A stretch of DNA of 64,000 nt from assembly GCA_951812925.1 (NCBI GenBank), contig OX638368.1, forward strand, positions 153,498,492-153,562,491, in the 5' to 3' direction. This stretch comes from Calliopum simillimum. Its lineage: Eukaryota > Arthropoda > Insecta > Diptera > Lauxaniidae. Each line of letters begins with the position of its first letter. The stretch's first letter is position 1. A program made the position numbers and the translations under genes. Under the pieces are notes generated by a model. That model saw nothing but the letters and a program-made list of their open reading frames with translations, was not told where the DNA came from and searched no databases. Below are positions 1 to 12,130 of the stretch, piece after piece.

Positions 1-107
1 TTTATTTTAAATGGTGCTTAGTGTTTGCAATGCAATGTACGCAAATGCCTTGGCGGGTTAACCCTACACACGTTTGTCGAAAAATCGTAATCCTTTTTTT
101 TTTACAG

Positions 108-385
108 AATGAGCAATTTGTGGAAGAAATTTATTCTATAAACTGTTACAATCTAACAACGTCTCAGCAAAAGTTAGTGCGTCTTATGTTGATGAAAGCA
201 CAAACCGCAAGACAGATTGAAATTGCAGGTGTTGTAGAGCTGTCAGTCAATACTGGACTTACGGTACGGCAAATAATGATCAATGTAATTTTCAGCAATT
301 GTCATAATCAGTACATTTTCTTCTATAGGTTACCAAAAATATTTACAGCATATTTATGATGATGCTACAATTTATATCAGAGTAA
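108..385 (+). CDS. Odorant receptor, last two exons (5'-partial)
   Basis: This is the 3' end of an insect seven-transmembrane odorant receptor, a ligand-gated cation channel subunit of olfactory neuron membranes that works with the co-receptor Orco. An exon at 108-263 follows a T-rich tract ending in ACAG and stops at GT (ACG|GTACGG). A 65-bp intron follows, ending TTCTATAG, then the last exon at 329-385 ends in TAA. The 52-codon exon begins NEQFVEEIYSIN and the terminal exon encodes VTKNIYSIFMMMLQFISE. Both match the equivalent exons of the complete receptor at 9273-10712 in length, phase and most residues, so the two are tandem paralogues about 9 kb apart. The C-terminal segment is the usual receptor signature (aromatic, hydrophobic run, QF). 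No stop or frameshift is visible, so the gene is probably intact, but exons 1-3 lie outside the window. The fourth and fifth donor bases are non-consensus. Confidence 0.88.
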
Positions 386-1565
386 CTTTAAAATATGAAA
401 AATTATTATGTTTAAGGTACTTAGCAACATAAGTGCCTTCCACTACAATTGAGTGCACAAATTTTCCTTTTTTTTTTTTTGAATGAAATTCGAATTCTTA
501 AATTCTTTAAAACAAAAAAAAAAAAAAACATACATAGTGAAACATAATTTAATTACAACATTCCGCTTCTTGAAAATGTTAAAATCGTAAACATTTTTAG
601 AGTGGAGCAAATATTTCTATTAAATAAAAAACGAGTGGATGCATACACTCATGGGGGAATATGCAATGTTTTGTAATGTGTAAATTTTGATTAGGTTGAA
701 AAATGTTTATAAAGGTACATATATGTATTTTTAGTTGCAGAGATATGATGTGTTTCGTTTTTGTAGAGTGTGGCACCGTTTTTAACCTATTAAATAGCGT
801 TGTCTGATGCTATCATACTGTAAAGGATTCATCAAAATTAGTAGAATAGTTTTCGAGTTCATTAAGGATATCCAAATATGATGAAAAATGTCCTATGGTA
901 GTGCACGCGAGAAATTTTAAACATTTTTTTGTAATGTTTTATTGAGACTTAATAAATATGAGCTCTGCCAGTGCACTCTGAACTTGACTAAGTTATAGAG
1001 TTTTTAATAGGGTAATATGAGTTCATGCAAACAACAATTTTCTAGAACATCTTAACCCATCATATATATATTTTTTGGTTCTTTTTGTACTCTTTTTTTT
1101 CGGAAAAAAAATTTTATGTAGAATATTTTTGTTGAACATTTTACTTTAACCGTCTTTTTGAAAAAAAAAGGTCGAAAAGACCCATAAAACAGGACATAAT
1201 GGGTCGAGATATTCTAGCAAACTTTTTCTAGCGTGATTCCACCATGATCTTGAGACAACTATTTTTATTCAAAATGTAGTTTTAGAAATTTTGAAATACG
1301 TTTTCGGTGGGTATGTAGTCACAAAACGCTATCAAAGAGTATTCGAATGCTATTGGCATGCTCTAAGGAGTTGTTCAATTTAGCCTTGACTTAATTAATA
1401 AAATACACAACGCTTTGATAGCTATGAACGAAAATGGTAAAATTTTTCGGAATTTTTGTGATTTCAGTTTCAAGGTCCAATATAATCGGTCAGTTTGTTG
1501 GACACTTTTCTTTCTTTAGTCTATAGCTACAACTTTGTTGAATTTACCTATACAGTGTGGTGTAG
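386..1565. other. AT-rich intergenic stretch
   Basis: No gene is supported. The stretch has poly-T near 468-480, poly-A near 513-528 and many short stop-rich frames. A polyadenylation site for the upstream receptor is expected here, but I could not single one out. Confidence 0.5.
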
Positions 1566-1569
1566 AATC

Positions 1570-2161
1570 GTAAACTTAAGATTCCTGAAACTATTCTGAA
1601 CAACTTTTCTTAGTTTCATTTTTTGAAATAAGCAAAACCAATGAAGTTATTGAAGCAAGTATATAAAGAGACAGAAGTAAGGTCATAATATGAATTGGCT
1701 AACATTTGCTAAAAAAAATAAAATTTGTATCTGTTTTCACGAAAAGTTTTCCTGATGTTGTAAAATTAATGGCATTAAGTTGAACAAAATAATATCAATC
1801 AGTATCATGGCACAAAATGTATAAGACATCTTGGATTTATGGGCTTATTCCACTTAAAAAAAAAAAAAACCAATTCGATTGATTTTAAAGTGCATAAAGG
1901 AGCAATTTTTTGTGCCATAGTAATCACTTATTTGATCGATACCATTTTTTCAACTTAATGCCATTAGTTTTACACCATCAAGAAAACTATTCGTGAAAAC
2001 AAAGCCCAATTTTTTTCATTTCGAAGAAAATGTCACGCAATTCATATTATGACATTACTTTTGTTCCTTTATGGATCGACGCCAATAATTCCATTGGTTT
2101 TGTGAATTTCGAATGGAGCAAAGTTATGTTGTTCAGAATAGTCCCAGGAATCTTAAATTTT
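1570..2161. repeat. Foldback element with ~250-bp inverted arms
   Basis: The segment at about 1570-1822 reads again in reverse complement at about 1909-2161, separated by roughly 86 bp. Matching landmarks include AAGATTCCTG, CTATTCTGAACAAC, AAAACCAATG, GTCATAATATGAATTG and AATGGCATTAAGTTGA. The arms have diverged by perhaps a fifth to a quarter, so the insertion is old. No transposase is present. The open frame at 2030-2368 runs through one arm and is not a gene. The inner part of the arms resembles the interiors of the short elements near 18.6, 24.1 and 31.5 kb. Confidence 0.75.
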
Positions 2162-2169
2162 TCGTTGAC

Positions 2170-3640
2170 CTATTATTATTCTATAATTATTTTAAATACA
2201 TATGAAAAAATGCATACCCAAGCGCTAGAAATGTGCTACATACGACAAAAAGCGTATAAACCAATACTGTGGAAAGTGGAATCCAAATTTAGTGCAAGTA
2301 CATCAAAGTCTGAAATCCGCCGATTTTCACATTTTCGGAATTTCAAAAAAAAAAAAAAAAAATTTTAATTTTGCCACACTCTAATGCACTTTTAAAATTG
2401 GTAGCTAAAATCATAATTGCTCACGCAGGCATTAAGTTAAGTGAACTTAAAATATTGATAAACAAATTTTCCGTAAGTAATTTCATGAACGCACGTATCG
2501 TGGCTATACGAAGCGGCGATATAGTGAACTGAAATTTTAACACCAAAAAATTTAAAGGCTCTAAAAATTATGCTACATGAAAAAACGTACCCAAGTACTT
2601 GAAAACAGGAAGTGAAGCAACATAAATATATTGTGCCACTTGAAATAAAAATTAAAGTTTTCACTAAAGACAGACAAAGTTATGACGTACATATTACACA
2701 TTAAATAAATAATAAAAAATTATAAATTTTTACTAAGCCAAAAAGTCAAAGGCCTTAGCGCTCTATTTTTAAAGCAGCAACATTTAAGTATCAACAGCAG
2801 CGGCAGCAGTATCATTACTCATTATGTATTCATGTCCTTAATCCTTTTTTAAGTATACGCCGTGTTCATTTGTGGCATAATTTAACAAATCCACTTTAGT
2901 GCTACTGCTAGGAAGCTTAGTGTACTACATAAATTTTATAGCAGTAACCGCAACAGAATGGGTCTAATAAAATAACAACATTAATGATAACAATAAAATT
3001 TCAGCAACATCATAAGACAGCAATAATTTGTCATCAATTATAATTAAGGTAGGTAACTGTACAAATGCTTACAGAAATCTAACTTCAGTTTTAGCTTAAA
3101 ACTTTAATAAAATGAACGAATTTTTGATTATTTTTTAGCAAATTGGTTGAGAGACAATTCTGGAAAGCCCTTAAGAAAATCTAGGATAATTCAGGGTCGA
3201 TGGTGTGGGACCTCACATTAAATAAATATTTTGAAAACTCACTGCTGAGAGCAGATACTAAGATTAATTCAGGAAAATTCTAGACGATAGTTAGGAAAAT
3301 TTGGACAAGAGGGCATGGTAAATCTAATAAAAGCAAAAAAGTCATAACTCTTTCAGGTAATACAACGAAAACTACACAAATACTTTAAACCAATAATTTT
3401 CAAAAATCTAAAGATGTAGTTTTATAGAGAAATGCTCAACAAAGAAGGTGCCACACAGTGGTCTAGAATGCTATTCCAGCCGGTTATAAGTCTTTCTTGG
3501 TTATTTTGAATAAAAGAAAATATCAGATTTTATGTTTTTGGAGTCGCTGATTCCAAATCTGGAAACCATTTTTTAAAAATCAAAATGGCGCACAGTACGG
3601 CAAAATCCAAAAATCCCGGCCAAAAGTCGAAACACTAACC
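2170..3640. other. Intergenic, no gene seen
   Basis: Short open frames only. From about 3170 onward the text contains degenerate repeat phrases such as 'ggacaagagggcatgg' (3303-3318) that belong to the interspersed GCGTGGC-type family seen elsewhere in the window. Confidence 0.45.
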
Positions 3641-4275
3641 GTAGAGTTTTCAAACTAGGCAGGCGTGGTTCTAAAATATTTCTTAGCTACATATGTTAAT
3701 TTGGACAAAATTTACCAACGGACACGCCCACCTCCCATATGAAATAAATTAATTTCGACCATAATTCTTGCATTTTTATTCAGAATTTGTTTAAATTTAG
3801 TAAAATGAGAGTATACGACTCTTAAATGATATCTGCAAAAAATAGGCGTGGTCAAAGATTAAAAACGCCCACCTCCAATATGACCTAAAATGGATTTTTA
3901 TCATAACTCTTAGATTTTCCATCAGAAATTGTTTTAATTTAGTAAAACTAGAGTACACAACTAACTAATGATATCCACAAAAAATAGGGGTGATCAAAAA
4001 TCAAATGCGCCCACCTCTCATATGACATAAAATGAATTTTTATCATAACTCTTTAATTTTTTATCAGAGATTGTTTTAATTAAGTAAAATAATAGTATAT
4101 AACCAAATCATTATGATTGCAAAAAATGGAAATGCCCAAAACCCAAGTTCACCCACCTCCCATGTAACCTAAAATCAAAACTTAAACATTTTTAATCATA
4201 AATTTTTTAAATTTAATAAGAGAGTATTTTCAAAGAGAATGGCCCCAGTCCAAAAATTAATACGCCCACCACTAC
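3640..4275. repeat. Degenerate tandem array, ~141-142-bp period
   Basis: The phrase GCCCACCTCC or a variant recurs at 3726, 3867, 4009 and about 4150, giving spacings of 141, 142 and 141 bp. Each unit also carries a TCATAACTCTT-like phrase, a TTTAGTAAAA-like phrase and, in the better copies, a GGCGTGGTC-like phrase just before the next unit. Units are diverged. The frame at 4239-4448 starts in the last unit and has no recognisable product. Confidence 0.75.
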
Positions 4276-4279
4276 TTCG

Positions 4280-5200
4280 CAATGCCGAGGTCTCTTTGCC
4301 GTATTGTAAAAACTGCATACCTATAAAAAGTGATTCATACCAATTATATCTAATCAAGATGCCCGAAATAAAGATTTCAGAAATTACAGAAAAGATCGAT
4401 CAAGGAAAATATCAAGAGAAAAAACAAATGAAGATTTACTTCATATAATGTTGGTATCCTCGGATCCGATAATCTCCTCGTTCAGCAAAAATCAAAAAAA
4501 AAAAAACCGATCCAGCCTTTCTTAAAATGTTGTAAATCTTTTGAAAAGTCCAATCCTTGATTAAGGAAATAAAAACGATGAATAGAGTGAAGCCGAGGGG
4601 AGTGAAACCGAGAGCAGTGACTCATATTCGACATAAAATTAGTCTTCTTTCTCATGTACACCAATCAATTTTTATTAAAAAAATAATTTATTTTCAAAAT
4701 ATTATTTTTTTTTTTTACTGGAGCAGGTATGCATTATTAAGTGTAATTTAAGTAGTGGGCAAGAGTGGGAACTGCAAATTGAAGAGAAGGTAAAAAATAC
4801 TTCAATCTATCACATCTAGCACTCTAGCGTTCTACGTACTTAAAAGAAATTTTGGGTTTCTTAGGAATATGCCACTTTTACCGTTATTTTTTCCATTAAT
4901 GAATGTAAATGATACACCAAAATATTCAGTAAAGAACAGAGTTACAGAGTTAAGGCCGAAGTATTATTTAAAATTGTAAACAAAACTTGTCCAGCGATTT
5001 ACATTTGGCACAATTTTAATAAAAGTTTTCGATATCAAAAAATTTTCTATGTTTTGACGTTTGTACGCTATAAAGTAAAAGTCAAAACCATATTATTGTC
5101 TCGGTTACTGATATCCTGGACAGTTGTTTTTCAAAATATCTAACCAACATTTCCCGGAATTAAAGTTTATTTTTGGACTTTTGGCCAGTATATTTGGATT
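4280..5200. other. Intergenic, no gene seen
   Basis: AT-rich, with short frames on both strands at 4482-4751 that overlap each other and show no domain. Confidence 0.4.
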
Positions 5201-5209
5201 TTGCCGCAC

Positions 5210-5880
5210 TGTGTGGCGTATCCAAAATGGTGGGCAATTTTCATCAAAAAGAATTATATCACGACAGAATTGTGTTTAGGGCGCCTTGGAGGTTGTTAGC
5301 ACCGAATTTAAATTAAAATTTCTTTAAAAAAAAATGGCGGAACCAAAATAGCGAAAGTTTTCTCAAAAAATAGGGGGGTTTTTAAGGTTGCCCATTTCGA
5401 ATTTGGGATAAATTTTTTCAAAACATAGTAGTAGGCGGACAATTTTCTCAAAAAACTATTATTTCAAGAGAAAATTGTGGCTCTCCGAGCACGCAGATTT
5501 CAAATAATAGATAAAATTTTTCGAAAATAAAATGGAGGACAATTTCGGACTATATGTAGTGTGAGCGTGTCCTTAATCCGATAATTTTTTTCCCCAGCTT
5601 AAAGCTAGATGGTACCGATTGTGTCTCATATATCAAATATTATTGTTGAATTTCAAATATTCCTAAAGTTATGGCGATTTAAAAATTTGGGTAGTGTGGA
5701 AAGTGGGCGTGTTCTTGATCCAACCACGCCCAATTTCAAAAAATAATTGTATGCCAATGATTATTTCTCATATATAGAAATATTTCTTAAGGTGAACGTG
5801 TCCTTGGCTCGATAGCGCTCATTTTCAACGAGTAGTTTGAACAAGAGGGCGTGGCATTGATTTTTGGCTGAAGGTATCAC
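5210..5880. repeat. Degenerate GCGTGTCC/GCGTGGC repeat remnants
   Basis: GTGAGCGTGTCC at 5561, GTGGGCGTGTTC at 5703 and GTGAACGTGTCC at 5792 are followed by similar text (TTAATCCGAT, TTGATCCAAC, TTGGCTCGAT). The first spacing is 142 bp and the second is shortened to about 89. The stretch closes with a 'gaacaagagggcgtggca' phrase near 5850. It looks like a decayed member of the same family as 3640-4275. Confidence 0.55.
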
Positions 5881-5889
5881 ATTTTCTAA

Positions 5890-6870
5890 CTATTTTTTGC
5901 CATCTAATCATTTTTATTGAGAAAAGTCATAATATCCTGTGAATTACCTGTTTTTCTTCAAAATAAATATTATTCGTTTGCTTTGAAATAGACAAAATAA
6001 AGTAAATTCATATCAATTGAATGAAATCATTTTAACTTTGCCGTGGGACTGAGTCCTCCTTGAAATTCAACGACTCATATGCACAATACTTGAATTTGGC
6101 ATATAGCTTTCATGTTCAAACATCAAAAAAATTTTACTTTTGCTAAAAGCTCGATTTGGAAGAACTCTTCAACAATCTAATAGTTCAACACAAAAACCCT
6201 TTTGAATTATTAATACACAAACAGGCCGCAAAAACCCATTAGAAATGACCTTCAACGTAGTGGAGGTGGTTGGTATCTACACAAAACACAAATAAAACGC
6301 AATACAATGCAATGCCGAATGGTAAAACCAACTCAAATTGAAAGAAGTAAAATTTCGAAAAACAAAATGGGAATGTTTTTTAATTAACAGTTCGAGAGAA
6401 AGCATGAATACAGTTGTTGCTGTATTGGTTGGATTGTTAGTATAAAAATGCATGCCTTACAATGTACTATGTGGGTACACTGTATCTGCTGTAAAATTCA
6501 AAACCGCAACAATTCATCGATATCCTGCCATTGAATTGCTAACAAATGCAAATGGCTGGATTATGTTGCGTGTCGTTAGGGGCATTACTTGATGAAGCAG
6601 AAGTTAGGGGGGGGGGGGGGGGCTGAGGAGGGGGAACAAGTGTTACACAAGTGCAGCAGTGACTTTGTATGCTGTACAGATTTCGACAATTGTTTCACAT
6701 CGTCGTGTGCTGTAGCACATGATATTGATACTGGTTGGTTGGTTGATGCCAAGCTTTTCTATTAACATCCGGAACCGCTGCTACTTTGTTCTATTCATTG
6801 ATATCAATAAAGACGCATACATTGTACCTACTCGCACATGTAAATATGTGCAAAAATATGTGTGTTTGTA
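5890..6870. other. Intergenic with poly-G tract
   Basis: No gene is seen. A run of 16 G at 6607-6622 is followed by GAGGAGGGGG, which is unusual in this AT-rich window. The run could form a G-quadruplex and is prone to length error in sequencing. Confidence 0.5.
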
Positions 6871-6872
6871 TG

Positions 6873-7222
6873 TACCCAACAGGAAGAAATGAAACTGCTT
6901 ACAAAAAGAGCGCAATAGAAGCACATCTCTGGTAGCATACAAAATTTTTCAAATTCTATATACCAAAAGTTATAGAAAAATTTTTCTGAAATGGAACTTA
7001 AAATTTTGAAATTTCACGGAAGCGTATTTTATATGCTTCCAAATGTGTGCTTCCACGCAAGCGTATTTGAAGCGTATTTCATATGCTTCTGAAGATGTGC
7101 ATCTCCTCTAGGACATGCTGTGTTAAAAAGATAAGCAATGCGAACAGCACTGGAAGCAGCTTCTTGCTTCCCTAGAAGCGCAACTGAAGTCATTTCAATG
7201 CGCTTCCGTTTCCCGTTGGGTA
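6873..7222. repeat. Possible ~350-bp MITE with TACCCAAC ends
   Basis: TACCCAACAGGAAG at 6873 is mirrored by GTTGGGTA at 7215-7222, with partly matching text just inside each end. The interior has several near-palindromic GAAGCGTATTT-ATATGCTTC phrases (7019-7040 and 7071-7092). No coding capacity is visible. The open frame at 7029-7229 crosses it by chance. Confidence 0.45.
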
Positions 7223-9272
7223 GCTGCAAGCGTGTAAGTGGTGTGTGTGCGTGTTGAGTAAATGTGGGTTAATTACTTCCGAGGATGCTCGAAACCAATT
7301 AGAAATTTTGTGGTTGCCACAGGCACTGCGCCGCATTCGCTTGTATATGTAAATGTATACGAGTGTGAGACAATTAAATCGCTTGAGGATAATGCTGTTG
7401 GATTCTGTGATTATTTCAAGGTTATTTAATTCATACATTGCGGCTTCAAACAATTTTCTAAAAGGATGGTGAATTAAAATTTACATATTTCAACAAACAA
7501 AACATGTGCATGCTTTATTCTAAAATATGTGAGTCTAGTTCTTTTTCGTTTTTTATCAATTAGCTTCGATCCCTCAGATATTATGTAGGGAGTTATAGCA
7601 CGCCTTTACAATAAATTATATTAAAGCTTAAGGCTTTGTTTAGTGTAACGTGGCCAACAATGGGAAGAAAGAAAACAATGATGGGAAATATCAATAAAAA
7701 ATGACTGTTAGAATTTCTGTAGCAACACGTCAAACGCCTTCCTAATTTTGTGACAGACCGAAAAGAAAAACAGTTCACTTTATACCACTCATCATCAGTG
7801 ATAATCATCAATCACTGTGATGAAAGAAATGTATCCGAAGACGGAAGCACAAGTCTGTCAGTGCTGTTTCTGTTGTTACTCAAACCGAAAAGATGGGGTT
7901 CTTTGTCTAAAACAGACGAATCGAAGTTAAGAAAAGAATAAAGTGTTCTTTTTGTCAAGTAAATAATGACAACAAACAAGGGGTCAGCAACATTTCAAGA
8001 ATGACAGTATATACCTATATTTTATTCTTAAGAAATTGGTGGAAAAATTTAACATAAAGAAGTATTAGCACTGACTTGAATTTTAGGCATTAATTACATA
8101 ATGATATTGTTATTCAATATTATACTAGAAAGATGATGCGTTTCAATACTGAACGGCTTATATCTTAAACTGAAGTATTTTTTTCTAATTGCTTAAGTTT
8201 ACTTCTCTGGAACTTCGACTTAGTGCAAAAATGGTCGGACAAAACGTATTTGATTTATGAGCCAGGAATAAGTTTTTTCTGCAATTTATTGTTTTTACAT
8301 GAAGTAAAAAAAAAAAAACGTTTCGTCTGACTTGATTTGCTGTTAACCTTGGATCTATTTACACTCAAAACTGAACTTACTCACTTTTGTATGTAGACGG
8401 ACCCCCATACTCTTAAAGCCTTTGGAATTCTAAGGTCCAGACTTCATTTTACATAACTCATTTTACGTTGCGTTAATTTAATTAGTTGGTGCTGTTGCTT
8501 TCCTATAATGCTTGATGCTCTTAGGTTTGCAATCTTTCGAGTTTCAAAGGAAGATTCAGTCACTTTTGTTTATTCATGATATTATATACAACAGAATCAA
8601 ATGTCTATTTCCTATTTTATATTTATGGAACTCATTATGCGCCGATTATTCGGACTTTATCTTTCTACAATGAGCTTTCGGCTATAAGCTATGTAGATCT
8701 TAATCGATCTAAATTATCTTTTCAGAAACTGTAGTTGTTAAAAGCCGTATTTTAACTTAATGTTAAACTTAAATTAACTCTACGTTCTGTACATTTTTTT
8801 TTATATGCTAGTCCTTAAGTATTTGTCATCCAGTAGACTCAATAAATCAAACTAAATTTATCAAAAAACTCAGAATGTGAAATATGTCAAAAAACACAAA
8901 GAACATTGAAAGAGGCGGAAAAAGTGGACCATGTGAAAAAAATTCAAAAAGTGGTGAAAAAGTCAAAACTAAAAAATTAAATAAGGTATCGAAAAATTTA
9001 AAAAATGCGAGATTGAAAACGTGAAACTGAAAGATAAAGCCTTTTTTCCCATGGACTATAATTATAAATAAATGGAATTTTTTATAATTGCACTGCAATT
9101 ATCTTTCAACAATTGAATTGTATCCGTCAAAACATGTCAAATTCAAGAACATACGCTTGAATAAATAAATGCCATTGAGACAGCTCAAGTGCCAGCGTTT
9201 GAGCTTGTGTATTGCATACGTAGTCTGAAAAAATATTACTATATCAATTTAACCTAAATTTAAAGGAGTAAA
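7223..9272. other. Intergenic upstream of the odorant receptor
   Basis: No gene or recognised element. The proximal promoter of the receptor should lie at the right end of this stretch, but I see no TATA box or other element I would defend. Short frames at 7593-7941 and 8847-9098 lack recognisable domains. Confidence 0.4.
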
Positions 9273-10712
9273 ATGTTGAGTAAAACAAATTTACAAAAAT
9301 TATATTCACCACTCGAAGAGTACAACAAAATAATGAAAGTTGTCAAATTTTGTTCGACCCTTGTGGGTTGCAACGTTGCAGATCCAAATTACAAAATGAA
9401 TTGGTTAACTGGCCTGACTTTTACCAGCATTATCCTTTACTTTTGCTGTACAGCATTTTTCGTTACTGAAGATTGGAGCACACTAATCCAGGCGCTATGT
9501 ATGGTGGGCAGTGTTATTCAGGTGATGTCGATTAATTCTACTAATGAGCCGTAATCAAATTCCTCGTATTTTCATTTTACTAGGGAATAAGTAAACTTTA
9601 CTCTGCTGTTAAAAATCACTATGACTATTGCAATATCAATATTTTACTACAAAATCTCTATGATGAATACCAATCTCAGGGTGGACACTATGTGGAGTCA
9701 TTGCATTTTCGTGCTTCACGCATACAAAAGATATTGAAATTTGTTGGTGTTTTTCTGATAGTGGCATTTCTCTTTATGACAGCAGTACCGCTTTTTTTTT
9801 TCTTTTTGAAAAATGAACGTTTACTCATAATGCATTTTTATTTACCCACAGTGGATATTAATACAAATATTGGTTATTTTAGCACCTTGGGTGCACATTT
9901 GTTTTGTATGATCATTGGCACTTGTGGTAACTATGCGGGTGATATGTTTGCTATGGTCTTTTTGGCGCACAGTAAAATCTTTGTAGATATTTTCCAGCAT
10001 AAGGTGACTGCATTAAATGATACCATTGAAGCTTATGATGCAGCTAAAAGTCAACAGGCAACTGAAATGCTAATGGATCTTGTTAAATTTCATAAAATGT
10101 ATTTGAAGTAAGTGTTGTGACTTTAATTTGAAAATTCATTTAATAAAGATACTTTTTTTTTGTTTGCCATAATCACACAGCTATATGAATACAAATAATC
10201 GCTGCTTTAATATTGTCATAACAACACAGTTGGCCACGGTGGGTGTTTCCATAACACTTACACTTTTCATTTTGCTTACAAGCGTTTGGACTGGAGGGTA
10301 TCCGTATTTATTCTATTGCTTTCTATGCATGTATCTTTATTGTTTTTTGGGCACAGAGGCTGAAAATTGTGTAAGCTTTCAATTAATTGACTTAATGACA
10401 GATATTTCTATCGATATTTTTGCAATTTCGTAGAATGAAGAATTTATTAAAGAAATATATGAAATAAATTGGTATAATTTAACTACTTCGCAACAAAAAA
10501 CAGTGCGCTTAATGTTGATGAAAGCCCAAACAGCAAAACAAATTGAAATTGCTAGTGTCATAGAATTATCAGTTAATACTGGACTAAAGGTAAGCAATGG
10601 TTTGCAAGTCATTTTGTAATGCCAACAATGTTTGTATTGAGTTTTCTTCCCGCAGCTCACTAAGAATATCTATAGCATATTTATGATGATGGTGCAGTTT
10701 TTATCAGACTAA
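9273..10712 (+). CDS. Odorant receptor, five exons, 391 aa
   Basis: An insect seven-transmembrane odorant receptor, expected to form odour-gated cation channels with Orco in antennal neuron dendrites. Exons: 9273-9521, 9584-10107, 10181-10370, 10434-10589 and 10656-10712. Every intron is GT...AG and short (62-73 bp). Phases are consistent (0, 2, 0, 0) and splicing gives an uninterrupted 391 codons, a usual length for the family. Exon 1 carries the N-terminus and the first membrane segment (FTSIILYFCC). Exon 2 has two further hydrophobic segments and ends HKMYLN after splicing. Exon 3 holds the strongly hydrophobic TM5/6 region. Exons 4-5 carry NWYNLTTSQQ, LMLMKAQTA and the C-terminal IYSIFMMMVQF segment. 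ATG 9273 was chosen because it opens the frame directly before the first membrane segment. Exons 4-5 closely match the partial paralogue at 108-385. I cannot name the subfamily with confidence; an Or67d-like assignment is only a guess. Confidence 0.92.
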
Positions 10713-11021
10713 TACTTTCAAAGTCGTGTATAAAATCGGACCTTGAAATATATTTTTAAAAAATTTTTTTTTTATATGAAGAAATTTTAACTTTTAAAAT
10801 CATTGGATAAAACTTAAAAAAATTTGGTATTTTTTGAAATTAAAATTTAAGTTGGCTCAAAAAAATTTAAGTTGACTCAAAACTACATAGTTCTTAAAAA
10901 AAAAACTTTCTTTTTTTTGGTCAAAAAATAAACGTTTTATACCCATCTTTATCGACTATTTTTTTTCGAGTACATACATACATTAGGTCATGGTTAGTCA
11001 AAATCCACTGCAAAACCCTAT
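10713..11021. other. Short intergenic stretch after the receptor
   Basis: AT-rich, with a tandem pair of 'aagttgactcaaaa'-like phrases near 10850-10885. Nothing codes here. Confidence 0.4.
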
Positions 11022-11295
11022 GCTGTGTAACGATTGTTTCGGTCTTGCGCTGACGTGAGCTGCAGCGGTGTCCAGGGTCAGACTAAAAGACAATCCAAAA
11101 CTTTCAGTTTACAAAAATATTTATTTATTTATTTGCTGGAACTCCTTCAGCAGATAAATTAGTTTTTATACCCTACACCCAGGGTATATTCACTTTGTCC
11201 TTCCGTTTGTAACGCAGAGAAGGAGGCGTGGCAGGTATAGAAAAGTATATATATTCTTGATCAGCGTCACCTCCTGAGTCGATATAGCCATGTCC

Positions 11296-11301
11296 GTCTG
11301 T

Positions 11302-11333
<32 letters not shown>
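11296..11333 (+). repeat. (GGCT)n microsatellite
   Basis: CTGTCTGGCTGGCTGG... with about eight GGCT copies, directly after the CATGTCCGTCTGTCTG core of the Helentron-like element. The position fits the microsatellite-generating region described for mini-me elements. Confidence 0.85.
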
Positions 11334-11560
11334 GCAAGATAATTCAATGAAATTTGGTACACTGCCACCGTCGTCAAAGTTAGCTCGGGGGATTGAAAAT
11401 GAGCGAAATCGGTCAACGGACACGCCTACCGCCCATACAAAAATTATATTCAAAATGCAATTTTAGGAGTATTTTTCACGACAATGCAACCATAATACAT
11501 ATAAGTACTACGAATTGTAAGCGCAAGCTCCGATAAAAATTTTAGCGAATTCGGACAAGA

Positions 11561-11960
11561 GGGCGTGGTACCTCCCATATAAGCAAAAGCTTCAAAACGC
11601 TATACTGAAAGCGTTTTTTGAGATATTCGAACCAAATTTGACTCAGACACTAAGAATTATAAATGAAAGCTCTCAGCAAAAATTGGGTGAAATCAGACAA
11701 GGGGGCGTGGCACCTCCCATATAAGCAAAAGATTCAAAATGCTATACTGAAAGAGTTTTTTGAGATAATCGAACTAAATTTCACTCTGACACTAAAAACT
11801 ATAAATGCAAGCTCTGAAGAAAAACTGCGTGTACTCGGACAAGAGGGCGTGGCACCACCTATATAAAGAGCTGAAAACGTTTTTCACTCAGACACTAAAA
11901 ACTATAAATGCAAGCTCTGGGCAGAAACTGGGTGAACTCGGACAAGAGAGAGTAGCACCT
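11561..11960 (+). repeat. Internal tandem units of the Helentron-like element, 142 bp
   Basis: GGGCGTGGTACCTCCCAT starts at 11561 and its variants at 11703 and 11845, exactly 142 bp apart each time. A fourth, shortened unit begins near 11948. Each unit contains ACACTAA-A-TATAAATG and a GAGATA(T/A)TCGAAC-like phrase. Confidence 0.85.
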
Positions 11961-12130
11961 CCCATAAGAGCAAAATTTTAAAAATACTGCAGTGTAGGGT
12001 ATTTAATGTTTGGCCAGGCCAAATTTTACACCTTTACTAGTTAAAATATTTATATTGTCGCATCGAACGCTTGGCTGTGACTGCCTGCCTTCTGCCTTTT
12101 CGTTCGTTCTTTTATAGTCGTTTAGTTGTG

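Larger units (their letters stand above)
11163..12040 (+). mobile_element. Helentron/DINE-1-like ('mini-me' type) element
   Basis: A non-autonomous rolling-circle-type element. The 5' region reads TTTTTATACCCTACACCC..., then the GTAACGCAGAGAAGG phrase, TATATATTCTTGATCAGCGTC and AGTCGATATAGCCATGTCC, followed by a (GGCT)n microsatellite. This is the order known from dipteran mini-me/DINE-1 elements. ATACCCTACAC (11168-11178) is mirrored exactly by GTGTAGGGTAT (11992-12002), a subterminal inverted repeat. Near the 3' end a hairpin TTGGCCAGGCCAA (12010-12022) precedes a terminal CTAG (12037-12040) followed by T, as in Helitron-class 3' ends. The middle is an array of GGGCGTGGC-type units. It has no protein-coding capacity and sits inside the LTR at 11026-12349. 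Confidence 0.8.

Noticed and set aside
2030..2368. 112-codon frame
   Set aside because: It crosses one arm of an inverted-repeat element and ends in poly-lysine from an A tract.
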